Positions 6,636 through 15,319 of a DNA stretch of 35,742 bases are shown here, in pieces; position 1 is the stretch's first letter; each line of letters starts with the position of its first letter. Below the pieces are notes generated by a model that saw nothing but the letters and a program-made list of their open reading frames with translations, was not told where the DNA came from and did no database searches. The translations under genes and the position numbers were made by a program. The stretch is from an uncultured Actinomycetes bacterium (GTDB taxonomy: Bacteria > Actinomycetota > Actinomycetes > S36-B12 > UBA5976): positions 1 through 35,742 of the forward strand of contig CAIVPQ010000008.1 in assembly GCA_903907835.1 (NCBI GenBank), in the 5' to 3' direction.

Positions 6636-7637
6636 ATGAATCAAATTCAAAGATTAACAAGGTTCCCTATCGGAATTCGCATGTTCAATCGCCCTGAATA
6701 CACCGAGAGATTTCTTCTGTCGTTATTGAATCAGACTCTAGATTTAGACCAATCTAGAATCATCTGTTTCATTGATGGTTACGAAAAGTCAAGCGATTAT
6801 TTTCAAAAAATCCCAGACCGCACACAAGCAGTCGCAGACTTAGTTGCAAAATATCTGCCCGGTGCAAGACTCATACGACCTGATTCAAATCAGGGTCTTG
6901 CTCGCGCGCTTTTTGATTTACAGAAATCTGTGTACGAAATGGATGACTCTGCCTGGGGAATATTTCTTGAGGACGATCTAGTTCTAGACCCTTCATATCT
7001 TGAAGTTCTCGAACACCTGATTGGCTTAGCCAGCCAGACAGAGCAAGTTGTAAAGGTCGCCGCTTGCCAAATCCACACCGGGTACCAGCAGAATCCACTT
7101 GAATCAAATCGACGTGACTTTTTCATCGGTGAAGGGACAAAGGCATTTGCCGAAGCATCAACATACTTCTCGCAACGCCAGGACTTAACGCAGACATACC
7201 TAGCAACACTTGCTGGTGTTAGTTACCGGCATAGGAATCGCGAACGGGTATTCGCGAAATTGGCTACCAAAGGCATATTCAGCGTTATGGGCAATAACGA
7301 CGGCGTTTTAGACCAGATAATGGCTCACTTTCAAAAGCTCCACATAGTTACTGGGCGGAATTTTGCTAAGGACATTGGCATCGTGGGTGAATCGAATTTT
7401 GTCATCCCAGAAATTAAGGCCCCTCAACAGGATGCTGAGGAGATTTTGGCCACATCATTCTCGGATTTGCAAAGGGCTCTGCCTCATCTCGAGTCTGAAT
7501 TAGGCGCAATACAGGACAAATACTTTTCAGACCTTTGGCAGGTCTACCGCCGGGCCGACAGTATCACCCACACAACTAAGTTCATTGCTCGGAAATTGAT
7601 GGGGAAATTCATAGCTCGCGTTGGGCTGAACCGATAA
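6636..7637 (+). CDS. GT-A-type glycosyltransferase, surface glycan synthesis
   Basis: A 333-residue soluble protein with the opening of a GT-A glycosyltransferase: PIGIRMFNRPEYTERFLLSLLNQT (a family-2-like first strand and helix), a DSNQGLARAL segment (about 83-92), and GIFLEDDLVLDPSYL with an acidic triad at 112-114 serving as the metal/nucleotide-sugar motif. Architecture resembles GNT-I/family-2 type enzymes. ATG at 6636 is preferred over the TTG one codon upstream; GGAAG at 6623-6627 supports it. It probably transfers a sugar in assembly of the surface polymer modified by the neighbouring acyltransferase-type proteins. Donor and acceptor are unknown. Confidence 0.78.
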   Translation: MNQIQRLTRFPIGIRMFNRPEYTERFLLSLLNQTLDLDQSRIICFIDGYEKSSDYFQKIPDRTQAVADLVAKYLPGARLIRPDSNQGLARALFDLQKSVYEMDDSAWGIFLEDDLVLDPSYLEVLEHLIGLASQTEQVVKVAACQIHTGYQQNPLESNRRDFFIGEGTKAFAEASTYFSQRQDLTQTYLATLAGVSYRHRNRERVFAKLATKGIFSVMGNNDGVLDQIMAHFQKLHIVTGRNFAKDIGIVGESNFVIPEIKAPQQDAEEILATSFSDLQRALPHLESELGAIQDKYFSDLWQVYRRADSITHTTKFIARKLMGKFIARVGLNR

Positions 7638-7680
7638 TCCAGACGCATGGTAAACGTTCGTGAATAGGTATCCTTAAATC

Positions 7681-9549
7681 ATGAGTAGCCGAAAGGACAT
7701 CCTAGGTCTGAGAGCGCTCGCTCTTTTGTTTGTGGTTTCACCATTGATTGGTCTGAAACAAGTTTCCGGTTGGTTCATTGGCTTTGATATATTTTTTGTA
7801 ATTGTTGGATATTTAATTACCAAACACTTATTTAATCAGTACCGAAAAAATGCCAAAGCAAATAATCGAGAAGGATATATTGAACTAAGGCACTTCTACT
7901 TACCCGCATTTGGCCCTATTCTCGTCAGCGCAATCGTGGTAATCGGCCTAAGTTACTTATTGGCATCCCTGCTCATCGACCGCGATTCAATTCAAGCCTT
8001 CAATGATGAGTCAATTTGGGCCGCTTTGATGTCCTCAAACGTGTACTCAATGACCCATAGCATTGACTACTTTTTTCCAAGGGCAGTTCTGAGCCCTTTT
8101 GCCTTCTCATGGGCCACGTCCCTATTAATACAGGGTGCAATTATTTTTTCTTCGATAATTATCGGAGCTCTCTCGATAACCACATCATATTTAGGTGCAA
8201 AGAAAGTGCAATCTCGGCAACGCCTAAAAATTGCACTTTTGGTGACACTTTTTCTTTCATTTTTCTACATGCTTTTGGAATCGCGTGTCCATCCGAACTC
8301 AACACCATTTTCCTCGGGTGCCAGGATTTGGGAATTCGCGCTTGGTGGGTTGTGTGCCACGGTAAAGTTCAAATCTAGGAATCTAGAAAGCCCGATGCTC
8401 GAGATCAATCGAGTTATTGCCCTAATCCTGATTTGTATTAGCCCATTTGTAGTCAGCGATGGAAATTACTATTACATTATTGGTTTGCCACTCCTAGCAA
8501 CTGGCTACCTGCTCTGGGCGACACCGAGAGTAGACAGCACCTGGTCAACGCGCATTTTGTCCCAGGCTCCACTTCCATACCTGGGAATAATCGCCTTCCC
8601 TCTTCTGCTTTGGGTGTGTCCAATTATCTACTTTCAAAATTCTTTGAACCTGGGAGATGGAATTCTGGTGCGAGTACTGTTGGTTTTCACGCTCATTGTT
8701 TTAGCTATTGCGACACATGCACTTTTGATCAAGGATCTCGGTTTGAAATTGGCGAATCTTGGACTACAGAAGACTCGTATCCCTAGTAAGTCAGTTTCAC
8801 GGAGTTCGAGAATGAGCTTAATTGCCACCGTTATATGTATTGGGCTATCAACATTTTCGACACCAGCTATTTTTTCAAGTGAATTGAATCCTGGCGAAAG
8901 ACCGGTGTCTGTAACGGCAAAACCAACTCCTACCCCAACGAGGCCCGCAAATGTCGTCTTTCTCGGAGCATCGATTACCTCCGGTTACGGAGTGACTCCA
9001 TCGAAGAATTGGCCCGCTTTGGTTTCCAGTCAATTGGGTTGGAAAGCAACAAATCTTGCCCGATATGGAACGGGCTTCACCCATGGATATTCAAAAGGAT
9101 TGTGTCGCACAAAAGAATGCAAGAGCATAGCCGCAATGGCTAAATTGGCGATTTCCCTAAGACCTGATGCGGTAGTTATTTCCGGTGGTCGCAATGACTG
9201 CGTTCAGGCACGGACCAATCCATACGCTACAAGAGATGCAATTAGGCAGACCCTAACATCCCTAAGAAATGGATTGCCTGATGCTGAAATTATTTCAATG
9301 GCTGTTGTGCTAAATGATAGGAGGCCAACGCCTCAGTGCTACTTGGACATAAATTCTTGGATTGCGCAAGCTTCAAGTATCAATTCAATTTCTTACATTC
9401 CTGATGTGAGTTACTGGCTAACTGGCAAGAGCAAATTGATGACATCTGATGGAATTCACCCGACTACACTTGGCCATGCAGAAATTTCACGACGATTTGT
9501 CAATTGGTTCCGCGATCAAAGAATTCAAATACGGATCATCTACCCATAG
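7681..9549 (+). CDS. Degenerate acyltransferase-3 membrane domain fused to intact SGNH hydrolase domain
   Basis: A 622-residue protein aligned end to end with acyltransferase-3/SGNH fusions (KDILGLRALALL start, GWFIGFDIFFVIVGYLIT). Its membrane domain lacks the catalytic signatures: the YH position reads SP (20-21), the Arg-rich loop reads FYLPAFGPIL, and the H-x-W-S-L-G-V-E-E-Q motif reads F-S-W-A-T-S-L-L-I-Q (142-151). After a Pro/Thr linker (about 413-421), the SGNH domain is complete: FLGASIT (Ser431 in block I, GAS rather than GDS), SGGRNDC (Asn505, block III) and SDGIHPTTLGH (Asp590, His593). It starts 43 bp after the glycosyltransferase and is probably co-transcribed. It is likely a membrane-anchored glycan esterase or an accessory partner to the intact paralogue at 3347-5473. 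Confidence 0.85.
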   Translation: MSSRKDILGLRALALLFVVSPLIGLKQVSGWFIGFDIFFVIVGYLITKHLFNQYRKNAKANNREGYIELRHFYLPAFGPILVSAIVVIGLSYLLASLLIDRDSIQAFNDESIWAALMSSNVYSMTHSIDYFFPRAVLSPFAFSWATSLLIQGAIIFSSIIIGALSITTSYLGAKKVQSRQRLKIALLVTLFLSFFYMLLESRVHPNSTPFSSGARIWEFALGGLCATVKFKSRNLESPMLEINRVIALILICISPFVVSDGNYYYIIGLPLLATGYLLWATPRVDSTWSTRILSQAPLPYLGIIAFPLLLWVCPIIYFQNSLNLGDGILVRVLLVFTLIVLAIATHALLIKDLGLKLANLGLQKTRIPSKSVSRSSRMSLIATVICIGLSTFSTPAIFSSELNPGERPVSVTAKPTPTPTRPANVVFLGASITSGYGVTPSKNWPALVSSQLGWKATNLARYGTGFTHGYSKGLCRTKECKSIAAMAKLAISLRPDAVVISGGRNDCVQARTNPYATRDAIRQTLTSLRNGLPDAEIISMAVVLNDRRPTPQCYLDINSWIAQASSINSISYIPDVSYWLTGKSKLMTSDGIHPTTLGHAEISRRFVNWFRDQRIQIRIIYP

Positions 9550-9700
9550 GCTCTAAGTCAAAGGCTTATCTTTTGTACAGCACACCTGCGTAACGCGTCA
9601 AGAGAGATTCAAATGACTTTTGTTACAGGAACCAAAATATGTCGCAGGGGTTCAATAAGATTTCAGAGCGAAACCTTTTTCGCATCACATAGGCGGCTTA

Positions 9701-11341
9701 ATGAAACGCAGTATCTTGCTTATTCCTGTTCTACTTCTGATGTCTGCTTGTACATCTAATGGTGTCCAGGCTAGAGAATTGGGGACATACAAGTCGCAGG
9801 AATTGAAGTGGACGACTTGTCCAAAATCATATTTTGTTAGTGACGACGAATTTAGCGATTCATTTGTGAAATCACGGGTGACTTGTACAGGCCTACTCGT
9901 TCCTGCAACGTATAGAGCGAAGGATGATCTTCCAGATTTCAAGATTGCCTTGATGCGTCTCTCTTCGGCAAGTGCGAACAAAAAGGGCACACTGTTTATT
10001 AATCCTGGTGGTCCAGGAGCTTCCGGTATCGAAGAGCTACAGTGGGTCCCATTTCCTAAAGCGGTAACAGATGTCTATGACATTGTCGGTTTCGATCCAA
10101 GGGGTGTGAGTCATTCGGCACCAGTTACGGGAAAGCAGATTAAATGCAGCAACCAGTCAGACTTTGAGACGTATTGGAAGGGTGAAGACACTCCTTCCAA
10201 TATGAAAGAGGTAAAGGCACGTCAGAAAATATCGGATGCTTACATGCGTAAATGCATGAAAGCTAATCCGAATTGGTGGACACTTACGACTAAGAATGTG
10301 GTTGCGGATTTGGAAATAATGAGGCAGGTTGTCACTGGCGATCAACCACTCAATTTTCTAGGATCCTCATACGGCACAACCATTGCTGCTTCTTACATAA
10401 CAAAATATCCAAGCAAAATTGGACACATGATTTTGGATAGTCCAACCACAAACGAGCCAAATGGTGAGAGCGAAATGATTGCGGATGCGCGGGCTCAAGA
10501 AAATCAATTGACCCGATTGATTCGAGGTTACGCAAAAGCAAATAATCTAAGCGTGGAAAGAGTCAAAAAGATAATGTTGGAGATTCGTCAACTTGGCGAT
10601 GATGACAAGCTCATCGGTTTTGCAGGTATGAAGATTGTGCCTGGGACCGAAAATCGAGTGAGTACTGAATATATGTTTACTCACGGAATTTTTGCGCTGA
10701 CATATTTGGATGAGGAAACCTCTCAAAAATATTTCAACATGGGCATGGATGGTCTTAGAAGCACAGACCGGTGGAATGGTATTTTCGAATATTTCGCCTT
10801 AGACCTAGACGGTTACGATACGGATAGCCTAGGCGGCCCGAAATATGAACCAAAGAAAATCAAACGAGACAATAGCTACGAAATTCTCAGCATCGTAAAT
10901 TCACTTGATGTTGACTCTCGCGATAATCGCTCCGACGAAGATTATGCTGCCCTGCAGGAGAAGATCGAAGCGGTATCGCCATTTTGGACAAAACTTCAGG
11001 AGGATTCAAAAGATTTTGAGTACACCGGTGAGGACGACGGACTTGATTGGACATCCGCAGCCTTCTCTGACCCAAACATTCCTAATCCTTCCAGAGTGCA
11101 ACCGAAACGAACCAATACTTCGGGCAGTCCGGTTCTCGTAATCGGGTCAAGGTATGAATCAACTACTCCTTACCCATTTGCTGTAAAAACCGCTAAAGAG
11201 CTCAAGTCACCTTTGGTCACCTTTAATGGATCAGTTCATGCGCCATTGACCGGATTTGATAACGCATGTTTGACCGACATTTTTGTCGATTATCTGATTG
11301 ATGACAAGCTGCCAGCTAAGTCAGTCTCTTGTAATCGGTGA
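9701..11341 (+). CDS. Secreted alpha/beta hydrolase, TAP-like (tripeptidyl aminopeptidase family), lipoprotein
   Basis: A 546-residue protein. The N-terminal signal with LLLMSAC suggests a lipoprotein anchored at Cys17 (the lipobox is slightly off consensus). The alpha/beta-hydrolase core has the oxyanion segment NPGGPGASG (101-109), FDPRGVSHS, and the nucleophile elbow GSSYGT with Ser223. The C-terminal TAP-like domain carries His513 in GSVHAP. The acid position in the RYESTTPY motif is Glu486, where the family normally has Asp. Likely activity is N-terminal peptide or ester hydrolysis outside the cell. It stands alone between intergenic regions and is followed by tRNA-Arg on the other strand. 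Confidence 0.87.
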   Translation: MKRSILLIPVLLLMSACTSNGVQARELGTYKSQELKWTTCPKSYFVSDDEFSDSFVKSRVTCTGLLVPATYRAKDDLPDFKIALMRLSSASANKKGTLFINPGGPGASGIEELQWVPFPKAVTDVYDIVGFDPRGVSHSAPVTGKQIKCSNQSDFETYWKGEDTPSNMKEVKARQKISDAYMRKCMKANPNWWTLTTKNVVADLEIMRQVVTGDQPLNFLGSSYGTTIAASYITKYPSKIGHMILDSPTTNEPNGESEMIADARAQENQLTRLIRGYAKANNLSVERVKKIMLEIRQLGDDDKLIGFAGMKIVPGTENRVSTEYMFTHGIFALTYLDEETSQKYFNMGMDGLRSTDRWNGIFEYFALDLDGYDTDSLGGPKYEPKKIKRDNSYEILSIVNSLDVDSRDNRSDEDYAALQEKIEAVSPFWTKLQEDSKDFEYTGEDDGLDWTSAAFSDPNIPNPSRVQPKRTNTSGSPVLVIGSRYESTTPYPFAVKTAKELKSPLVTFNGSVHAPLTGFDNACLTDIFVDYLIDDKLPAKSVSCNR

Positions 11342-11408
11342 GCGGCAGCCTCATGAGGCGTTAGCGTTGAGAAAAAATTGCCTATCAAAACTGTCTAATA
11401 AACTCTTG

Positions 11409-11481
11409 CGCGCCCGAAGGGATTCGAACCCCTAACCTTCTGATCCGTAGTCAGATGCTCTATCCGTTGAGCTACGGGCGC
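11409..11481 (-). tRNA. tRNA-Arg(ACG)
   Basis: Full cloverleaf on the minus strand: acceptor GCGCCCG/CGGGCGC, D arm GCTC...GAGC, anticodon stem TCTGA/TCAGA with loop CTACGGA (anticodon ACG), T arm AGGGG-TTCGAAT-CCCTT. Discriminator G, CCA not encoded. This is the standard inosine-wobble arginine tRNA. An imperfect inverted repeat (TTGCACAA/TTGCGCAA) lies just upstream. Confidence 0.96.
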
Positions 11482-11535
11482 TTTGCGCAATAAATTGTGC
11501 AACGACCTCATACTCTAGCCGAAAGCGACTAATAA

Positions 11536-11553
11536 CGAAAACGACCAGTCGTT
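11536..11553 (-). terminator. Putative intrinsic terminator of the STAS gene
   Basis: A six-base inverted repeat, AACGAC/GTCGTT (11540-11553), followed on the minus strand by TTTTC, seven bases past the STAS stop codon and upstream of tRNA-Arg. The two-base centre is tight, so the RNA hairpin would open one or two pairs. Confidence 0.5.
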
Positions 11554-11559
11554 GAAAAC

Positions 11560-11883
11560 CTAAGAGATGGACTCAATTGAGCCATGTATTGGCAAAACTG
11601 TATCCAAGCCAGTAATCGCAAGAACCTTTAACACGCGATCGTTAGTCACAATTAAGTCCAAACGAATAGCACTTTCTTGGCAGCGCTTCAGAGTTCTAAC
11701 TAGTACACCTAAACCTGTTGAGTCCATGAATGTCACAGCAGAAAGGTCAACCACAATTGCGATTGGCTTGGTCGCGACTGTTTCTGCCAATACCAAATCT
11801 AGTTCTGGGGCATTAGCCAAATCGACTTCACCATCGACGTGCACAATAGTGTGCGCATCCTTGGTCTCAATTGTCACATCCAC
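11560..11883 (-). CDS. STAS-domain anti-sigma factor antagonist (SpoIIAA/RsbV-like)
   Basis: A 107-residue single STAS domain. It has the expected strand-helix order and the phosphorylation loop FMDSTGLGVL with Ser55, the residue phosphorylated by cognate anti-sigma kinases and dephosphorylated by PP2C/SpoIIE-type phosphatases. The start is GTG (11881-11883) with GGAGT at 11888-11892. No kinase or sigma factor is adjacent. A membrane SpoIIE-type phosphatase at 30408-31547 is a possible partner, which is inference only. It is divergent from the helicase gene with about 85 bp between them. Confidence 0.92.
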   Translation of the reverse strand: MDVTIETKDAHTIVHVDGEVDLANAPELDLVLAETVATKPIAIVVDLSAVTFMDSTGLGVLVRTLKRCQESAIRLDLIVTNDRVLKVLAITGLDTVLPIHGSIESIS

Positions 11884-11968
11884 TAGAACTCCAATCTCTC
11901 TTATCTAAATCTATCGGAATAATGCTCCCAGATGCACTTGAGTCCGAGGTCAACGGCAGAATCAACAT

Positions 11969-14251
11969 ATGTCGCAAATCTGGGAGAACGAACTCAAAGA
12001 ACGCTTTGGGAATGATCTCCATTTGCGTCACTTGCCCTTGCGAAGTGGTGAGATGGCAAACCTGCCGCAATGGTTGGCGCCAGATGTTGCTTCTTCCCTA
12101 GAACGTGTGGGTATAAATAAACTTTGGCGGCATCAACTAGATGCAATCGAAGCAACCCATGCTGGGCATAATGTTGTGGTCGCAACTGGCACCGCGAGCG
12201 GTAAATCTCTTTGCTATCAAATGCCTATGATTCAAAATGTGCTAACAATTCCAAAAGCTAAGTCACTATATATCGCGCCGACTAAGGCATTGGCTCACGA
12301 CCAGAGTCGTTCACTATATGAATGGAACATCCCAGAACTACAAATTGCTACTTACGATGGAGACACTGACTCGGTAGAACGGCGATTTGCTCGCGACGGG
12401 GCTAACATCGTTGTCACCAATCCCGACATGTTGCACTACGGGTTATTAGGTAGCCATGAAAAATGGGCACATTTCTTGCGCAATCTACAAGTGATCGCAA
12501 TTGATGAATGTCATGTCTATAAAGGTGTATTCGGTGCACACGTTAGCAATGTTTTGAAGAGACTAATTCGAATAGCAAAATATCATGGCTCAACTCCGCA
12601 AATAATCATGGCTTCTGCGACTGTTTCTGCTCCGGCTACACACGCTACGAGGCTAACTAATCAGGAGTTTGTTGAGATTTCCACTGATACATCCACCCGC
12701 GGTGCCCTTACCCTGGCACTAACCCTCCCGCGCGAAACCCTTGGCACTGATATTCTCGGCGCTCCTATTCGCCGCTCTGCAATTGCCGAAGCCAGTGATG
12801 CGCTAACAGATTTAGTTATTTCTGGCTCGCGATCACTAGCCTTTGTTCGCTCGCGTAAGGCCGCCGAAACTGTTGCCACAATTACTAAGAACAAGCTTGC
12901 GGATGTGTCGCCTGAGCTCGTTGACAAAGTGACTTCATACCGGGCCGGATATCTCCCAGAAGAACGTCGTGAAATTGAACGGCAACTTAGAGCTGGGGAA
13001 ATATTGGGTCTTGCTACTACAACAGCCCTTGAACTTGGTGTTGATATTTCAGGCTTAGATGCGGTTGTTTTGGTTGGTTGGCCTGGGACTAGATCAAGTT
13101 TTTGGCAACAAGTTGGTAGAGCAGGCCGAGACCAACAAGATGCACATGCGTTGCTGATCGCGAATGATAATCCTCTCGATCACTATCTGGTTCGTCATCC
13201 GGAAATTATTTATGATGAGCCAATTGAGGCAGCAGTGTGTGACCCAACAAATAAAAACATTCTGGCCGCGCAACTGCCCGCAGCGGCAAGTGAACTGCAT
13301 CTTTCTGCGGATGAATTACCAGATTTTGGACCAATTGAGCGGGTCACAGAGGTGTTGGAAGAACTGTGCCGTGAAGGATTGCTCAAACGTAGGCCCACGG
13401 GCTGGTATTGGAATGGCAAAGGTCGAGCACAGTCCTTGGCTGATATCAGAGGCAGCGGATTACCGTCCTACAACATATTGGAAACGGGAACTGGCAGAAT
13501 TCTCGGCACTATTGATTCTTCTGGCGCTTTTCTCCAAGTGCATCCAGGTGCAATTTACGTCCATCTTGGTGAGACTTTCTACGTCGATGACCTGAACTGG
13601 ACTGAACATGTGATTTTCGCGCATGCAACTGATGTTGATTACTCCACATACGCTCGAGAAATAACTTCGGTATCGCTAGTTTCGACCGAAAGGTTTGTCA
13701 ATTGGGGTCCCTTTGAACTTTCAGCGGGCATTGTTGATGTGACAAATCATGTAATCAGTTTTCAAAAGCGACGGTTGCTCACTGGGCAAATACTTGGTGA
13801 AGAAAAACTAGAACTTCCACCAACAACATTAAGGACCCAAGGATTTTGGTGGACGATTCCCGCTCACGTTCTGGCTAACCTTGAAATTGGTGATGTCAGT
13901 GGAGCAGCTCACGCAGTCGAGCATGCAGCGATCGGGTTGCTACCACTATTTAGCCTTTGTGACCGCTGGGATATCGGCGGCGTCTCTGTTGCTGAACATC
14001 CTGATAATGGGATGTGCACAATCGTCATTTACGATGGCAATCCTGGTGGTGCTGGCTTTACCCATCACGGGTTTGAAGTTGCTAGGCAATGGCTAGCGGC
14101 AACTCGCGATGTCATGGTTGAGTGCAAATGTGAAGACGGTTGTCCAGGATGCGTTCAATCCCCAAAGTGTGGCAACAATAACAACCCGCTTGATAAACAT
14201 GCGGCCATAACGATACTAAACGAGATGCTTAAAACAGCATCCCCAGAATAA
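11969..14251 (+). CDS. DEAD/DEAH-box helicase with C-terminal cysteine-rich DUF1998 domain (MrfA-like)
   Basis: A 760-residue superfamily-2 helicase of the actinobacterial helicase/secretion-neighbourhood type. Motif I ATGTASGKS (72-80), motif II DECH (179-182), motif III SAT (216-218), and the C-terminal RecA lobe with TTTALELGVDISGLDAV and QQVGRAGR. The tail has Cys719, Cys721, Cys725, Cys728 and Cys734 in a metal-binding DUF1998 pattern. Bacillus MrfA of this architecture acts in mitomycin lesion repair. The relation to the adjacent Tad genes is conserved positional linkage in actinobacteria, not proven function. The start ATG at 11969 has only a weak ribosome site. It converges with the Tad cluster, the two stop codons being six bases apart. 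Confidence 0.93.
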   Translation: MSQIWENELKERFGNDLHLRHLPLRSGEMANLPQWLAPDVASSLERVGINKLWRHQLDAIEATHAGHNVVVATGTASGKSLCYQMPMIQNVLTIPKAKSLYIAPTKALAHDQSRSLYEWNIPELQIATYDGDTDSVERRFARDGANIVVTNPDMLHYGLLGSHEKWAHFLRNLQVIAIDECHVYKGVFGAHVSNVLKRLIRIAKYHGSTPQIIMASATVSAPATHATRLTNQEFVEISTDTSTRGALTLALTLPRETLGTDILGAPIRRSAIAEASDALTDLVISGSRSLAFVRSRKAAETVATITKNKLADVSPELVDKVTSYRAGYLPEERREIERQLRAGEILGLATTTALELGVDISGLDAVVLVGWPGTRSSFWQQVGRAGRDQQDAHALLIANDNPLDHYLVRHPEIIYDEPIEAAVCDPTNKNILAAQLPAAASELHLSADELPDFGPIERVTEVLEELCREGLLKRRPTGWYWNGKGRAQSLADIRGSGLPSYNILETGTGRILGTIDSSGAFLQVHPGAIYVHLGETFYVDDLNWTEHVIFAHATDVDYSTYAREITSVSLVSTERFVNWGPFELSAGIVDVTNHVISFQKRRLLTGQILGEEKLELPPTTLRTQGFWWTIPAHVLANLEIGDVSGAAHAVEHAAIGLLPLFSLCDRWDIGGVSVAEHPDNGMCTIVIYDGNPGGAGFTHHGFEVARQWLAATRDVMVECKCEDGCPGCVQSPKCGNNNNPLDKHAAITILNEMLKTASPE

Positions 14252-14257
14252 ACGGGT

Positions 14258-14614
14258 TCAAAAGCCTGCCCGAGCCTCTTGCAAAATGCTTGGGCTAAAT
14301 CTTGAAATCAATTCACTGCGTGTTTTCACTTTCAACTTAACGGTCACACTTGACGGATCAATTGTGCATGATTGCAATAGTGCGCCATTTCTTGCTGCAA
14401 GTGCCGCAGCAGCATTGCATACTTCACTCGGTTGGGTGAGTAGTAGTTGTGCACCTGCTATTGCTGCCAGATCAGCACTGCTTTGCAACTTATGTGCTTG
14501 AACTACAACATCACACACTGAAAATACCGTGACAAACAGGCTTGCTAAACAAATTAGTAGCGCTAAATTCAGAACTGTCACGGAGCCACGGTCACTCTTG
14601 ATTGATAAAGACAC
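14258..14614 (-). CDS. TadE-like protein (helicase/secretion neighbourhood, Rv3654c type)
   Basis: About 118 residues. The N-terminal DRGSVTVLNLALLICLAS resembles a prepilin-like signal and hydrophobic helix, followed by an ADLAAIAGAQLLL segment and a small extracytoplasmic domain with two cysteines (in SEVCNAA and QSCTIDP). This matches the short TadE-like protein at the end of actinobacterial Tad loci. I chose GTG at 14612-14614, overlapping the upstream gene by 23 bp with GAGAG before it. An upstream ATG at 14648-14650 lacks a ribosome site and would overlap by 59 bp. Last gene of the Tad operon. Confidence 0.83.
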   Translation of the reverse strand: MSLSIKSDRGSVTVLNLALLICLASLFVTVFSVCDVVVQAHKLQSSADLAAIAGAQLLLTQPSEVCNAAAALAARNGALLQSCTIDPSSVTVKLKVKTRSELISRFSPSILQEARAGF

Positions 14615-15014
14615 TTTGATTGCTCTCAAGATTAGCCACAGACCTCGCATTCAGTTCTATGTCCATCGGAATCCTTGACAGTGGTGATGCCCTATCAAGG
14701 CTCAAATTGACTGTTACTGAATCCACAGTGAATTCCGAATCAAGTACTGCCCCGTCAGGAAGTTGATCGGTAAAACCGGCTGGTAGATTCTCGCCACGAG
14801 CCAATATTCTGGCAGCGGTGGTCGCACTACTTTGTAGTTGTATTTGCATTACGCCAAGACTCGATACCCACAGACACAAACACATAGCCAACGCCAAAAT
14901 TGGAAGCGTCATTGCTAGTTCGACTGTGGCATATCCGTTGCTATTTCTTAACTTCAGCAACATCCTTGCGGTTAGGACTTTTGGCCTATCCAACGTCACG
15001 GTATCTGAGGTCAT
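14592..15014 (-). CDS. TadE-family pseudopilin-like protein (Rv3655c type)
   Basis: A 140-residue protein with the TadE signature NGYATVELAMTLPILALAM: prepilin-like Gly, Glu at +5, then a membrane helix. A mainly polar extracellular domain follows. TadE proteins are minor pilins of Flp/Tad systems. The start ATG at 15012-15014 lies 3 bp after the pilin stop, giving a long cytoplasmic leader of about 26 residues. An internal ATG at 14961-14963 would shorten it. Operon member between the Flp-like pilin and the TadE-like gene, and probably translated by coupling. Confidence 0.88.
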   Translation of the reverse strand: MTSDTVTLDRPKVLTARMLLKLRNSNGYATVELAMTLPILALAMCLCLWVSSLGVMQIQLQSSATTAARILARGENLPAGFTDQLPDGAVLDSEFTVDSVTVNLSLDRASPLSRIPMDIELNARSVANLESNQSVFINQE

Positions 15015-15017
15015 AAC

Positions 15018-15203
15018 TTAGCCAATGAGGAAGTTGAAGGCCTGCTTGATTATGCTGACGATCAAGTCGGCCAACTGTGTGCTTGTCAATATTTTTAGCA
15101 ATAGTCCACCAAGGCCGGCAGCAGCACAGGTGCCCACTGCATATTCTGCGGTTGTCATACCATTCTCATCTTGCAAAGCAGAGATAATCGAAAATCGTTT
15201 CAT
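15018..15203 (-). CDS. Flp-like major pilin candidate (DUF4244 family)
   Basis: A 61-residue protein: short basic leader, ENG followed by MTTAEYAVGT and a long hydrophobic helix. The predicted prepilin cleavage after Gly15 leaves Glu at +5 and Tyr at +6, as in Flp pilins, and the whole matches the actinobacterial DUF4244 family. ATG at 15201-15203 is preferred because GGGGA (15209-15213) is ideally spaced; a TTG four codons upstream lies in that ribosome site. It follows TadC after a 116-bp gap containing a GAGC/GCTC hairpin, which may separate pilin expression from the ATPase/platform genes. Confidence 0.9.
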   Translation of the reverse strand: MKRFSIISALQDENGMTTAEYAVGTCAAAGLGGLLLKILTSTQLADLIVSIIKQAFNFLIG

Positions 15204-15319
15204 GTAATTCCCCAATCAAATAGAAATATCCGAGAGCGAATGCTCGTGTCGATTGTCATGGAACTTAGACCAGCGCTCCAAGTAATAGGAAAATTTGTGG
15301 ATGAAAATTGCATTGTGGG

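Noticed and set aside
11348-11359. Perfect 12-bp palindrome GCCTCATGAGGC after the TAP-like gene as a terminator
   Set aside because: It has no loop and no T-run follows on either strand. It may be an operator, but nothing supports that.
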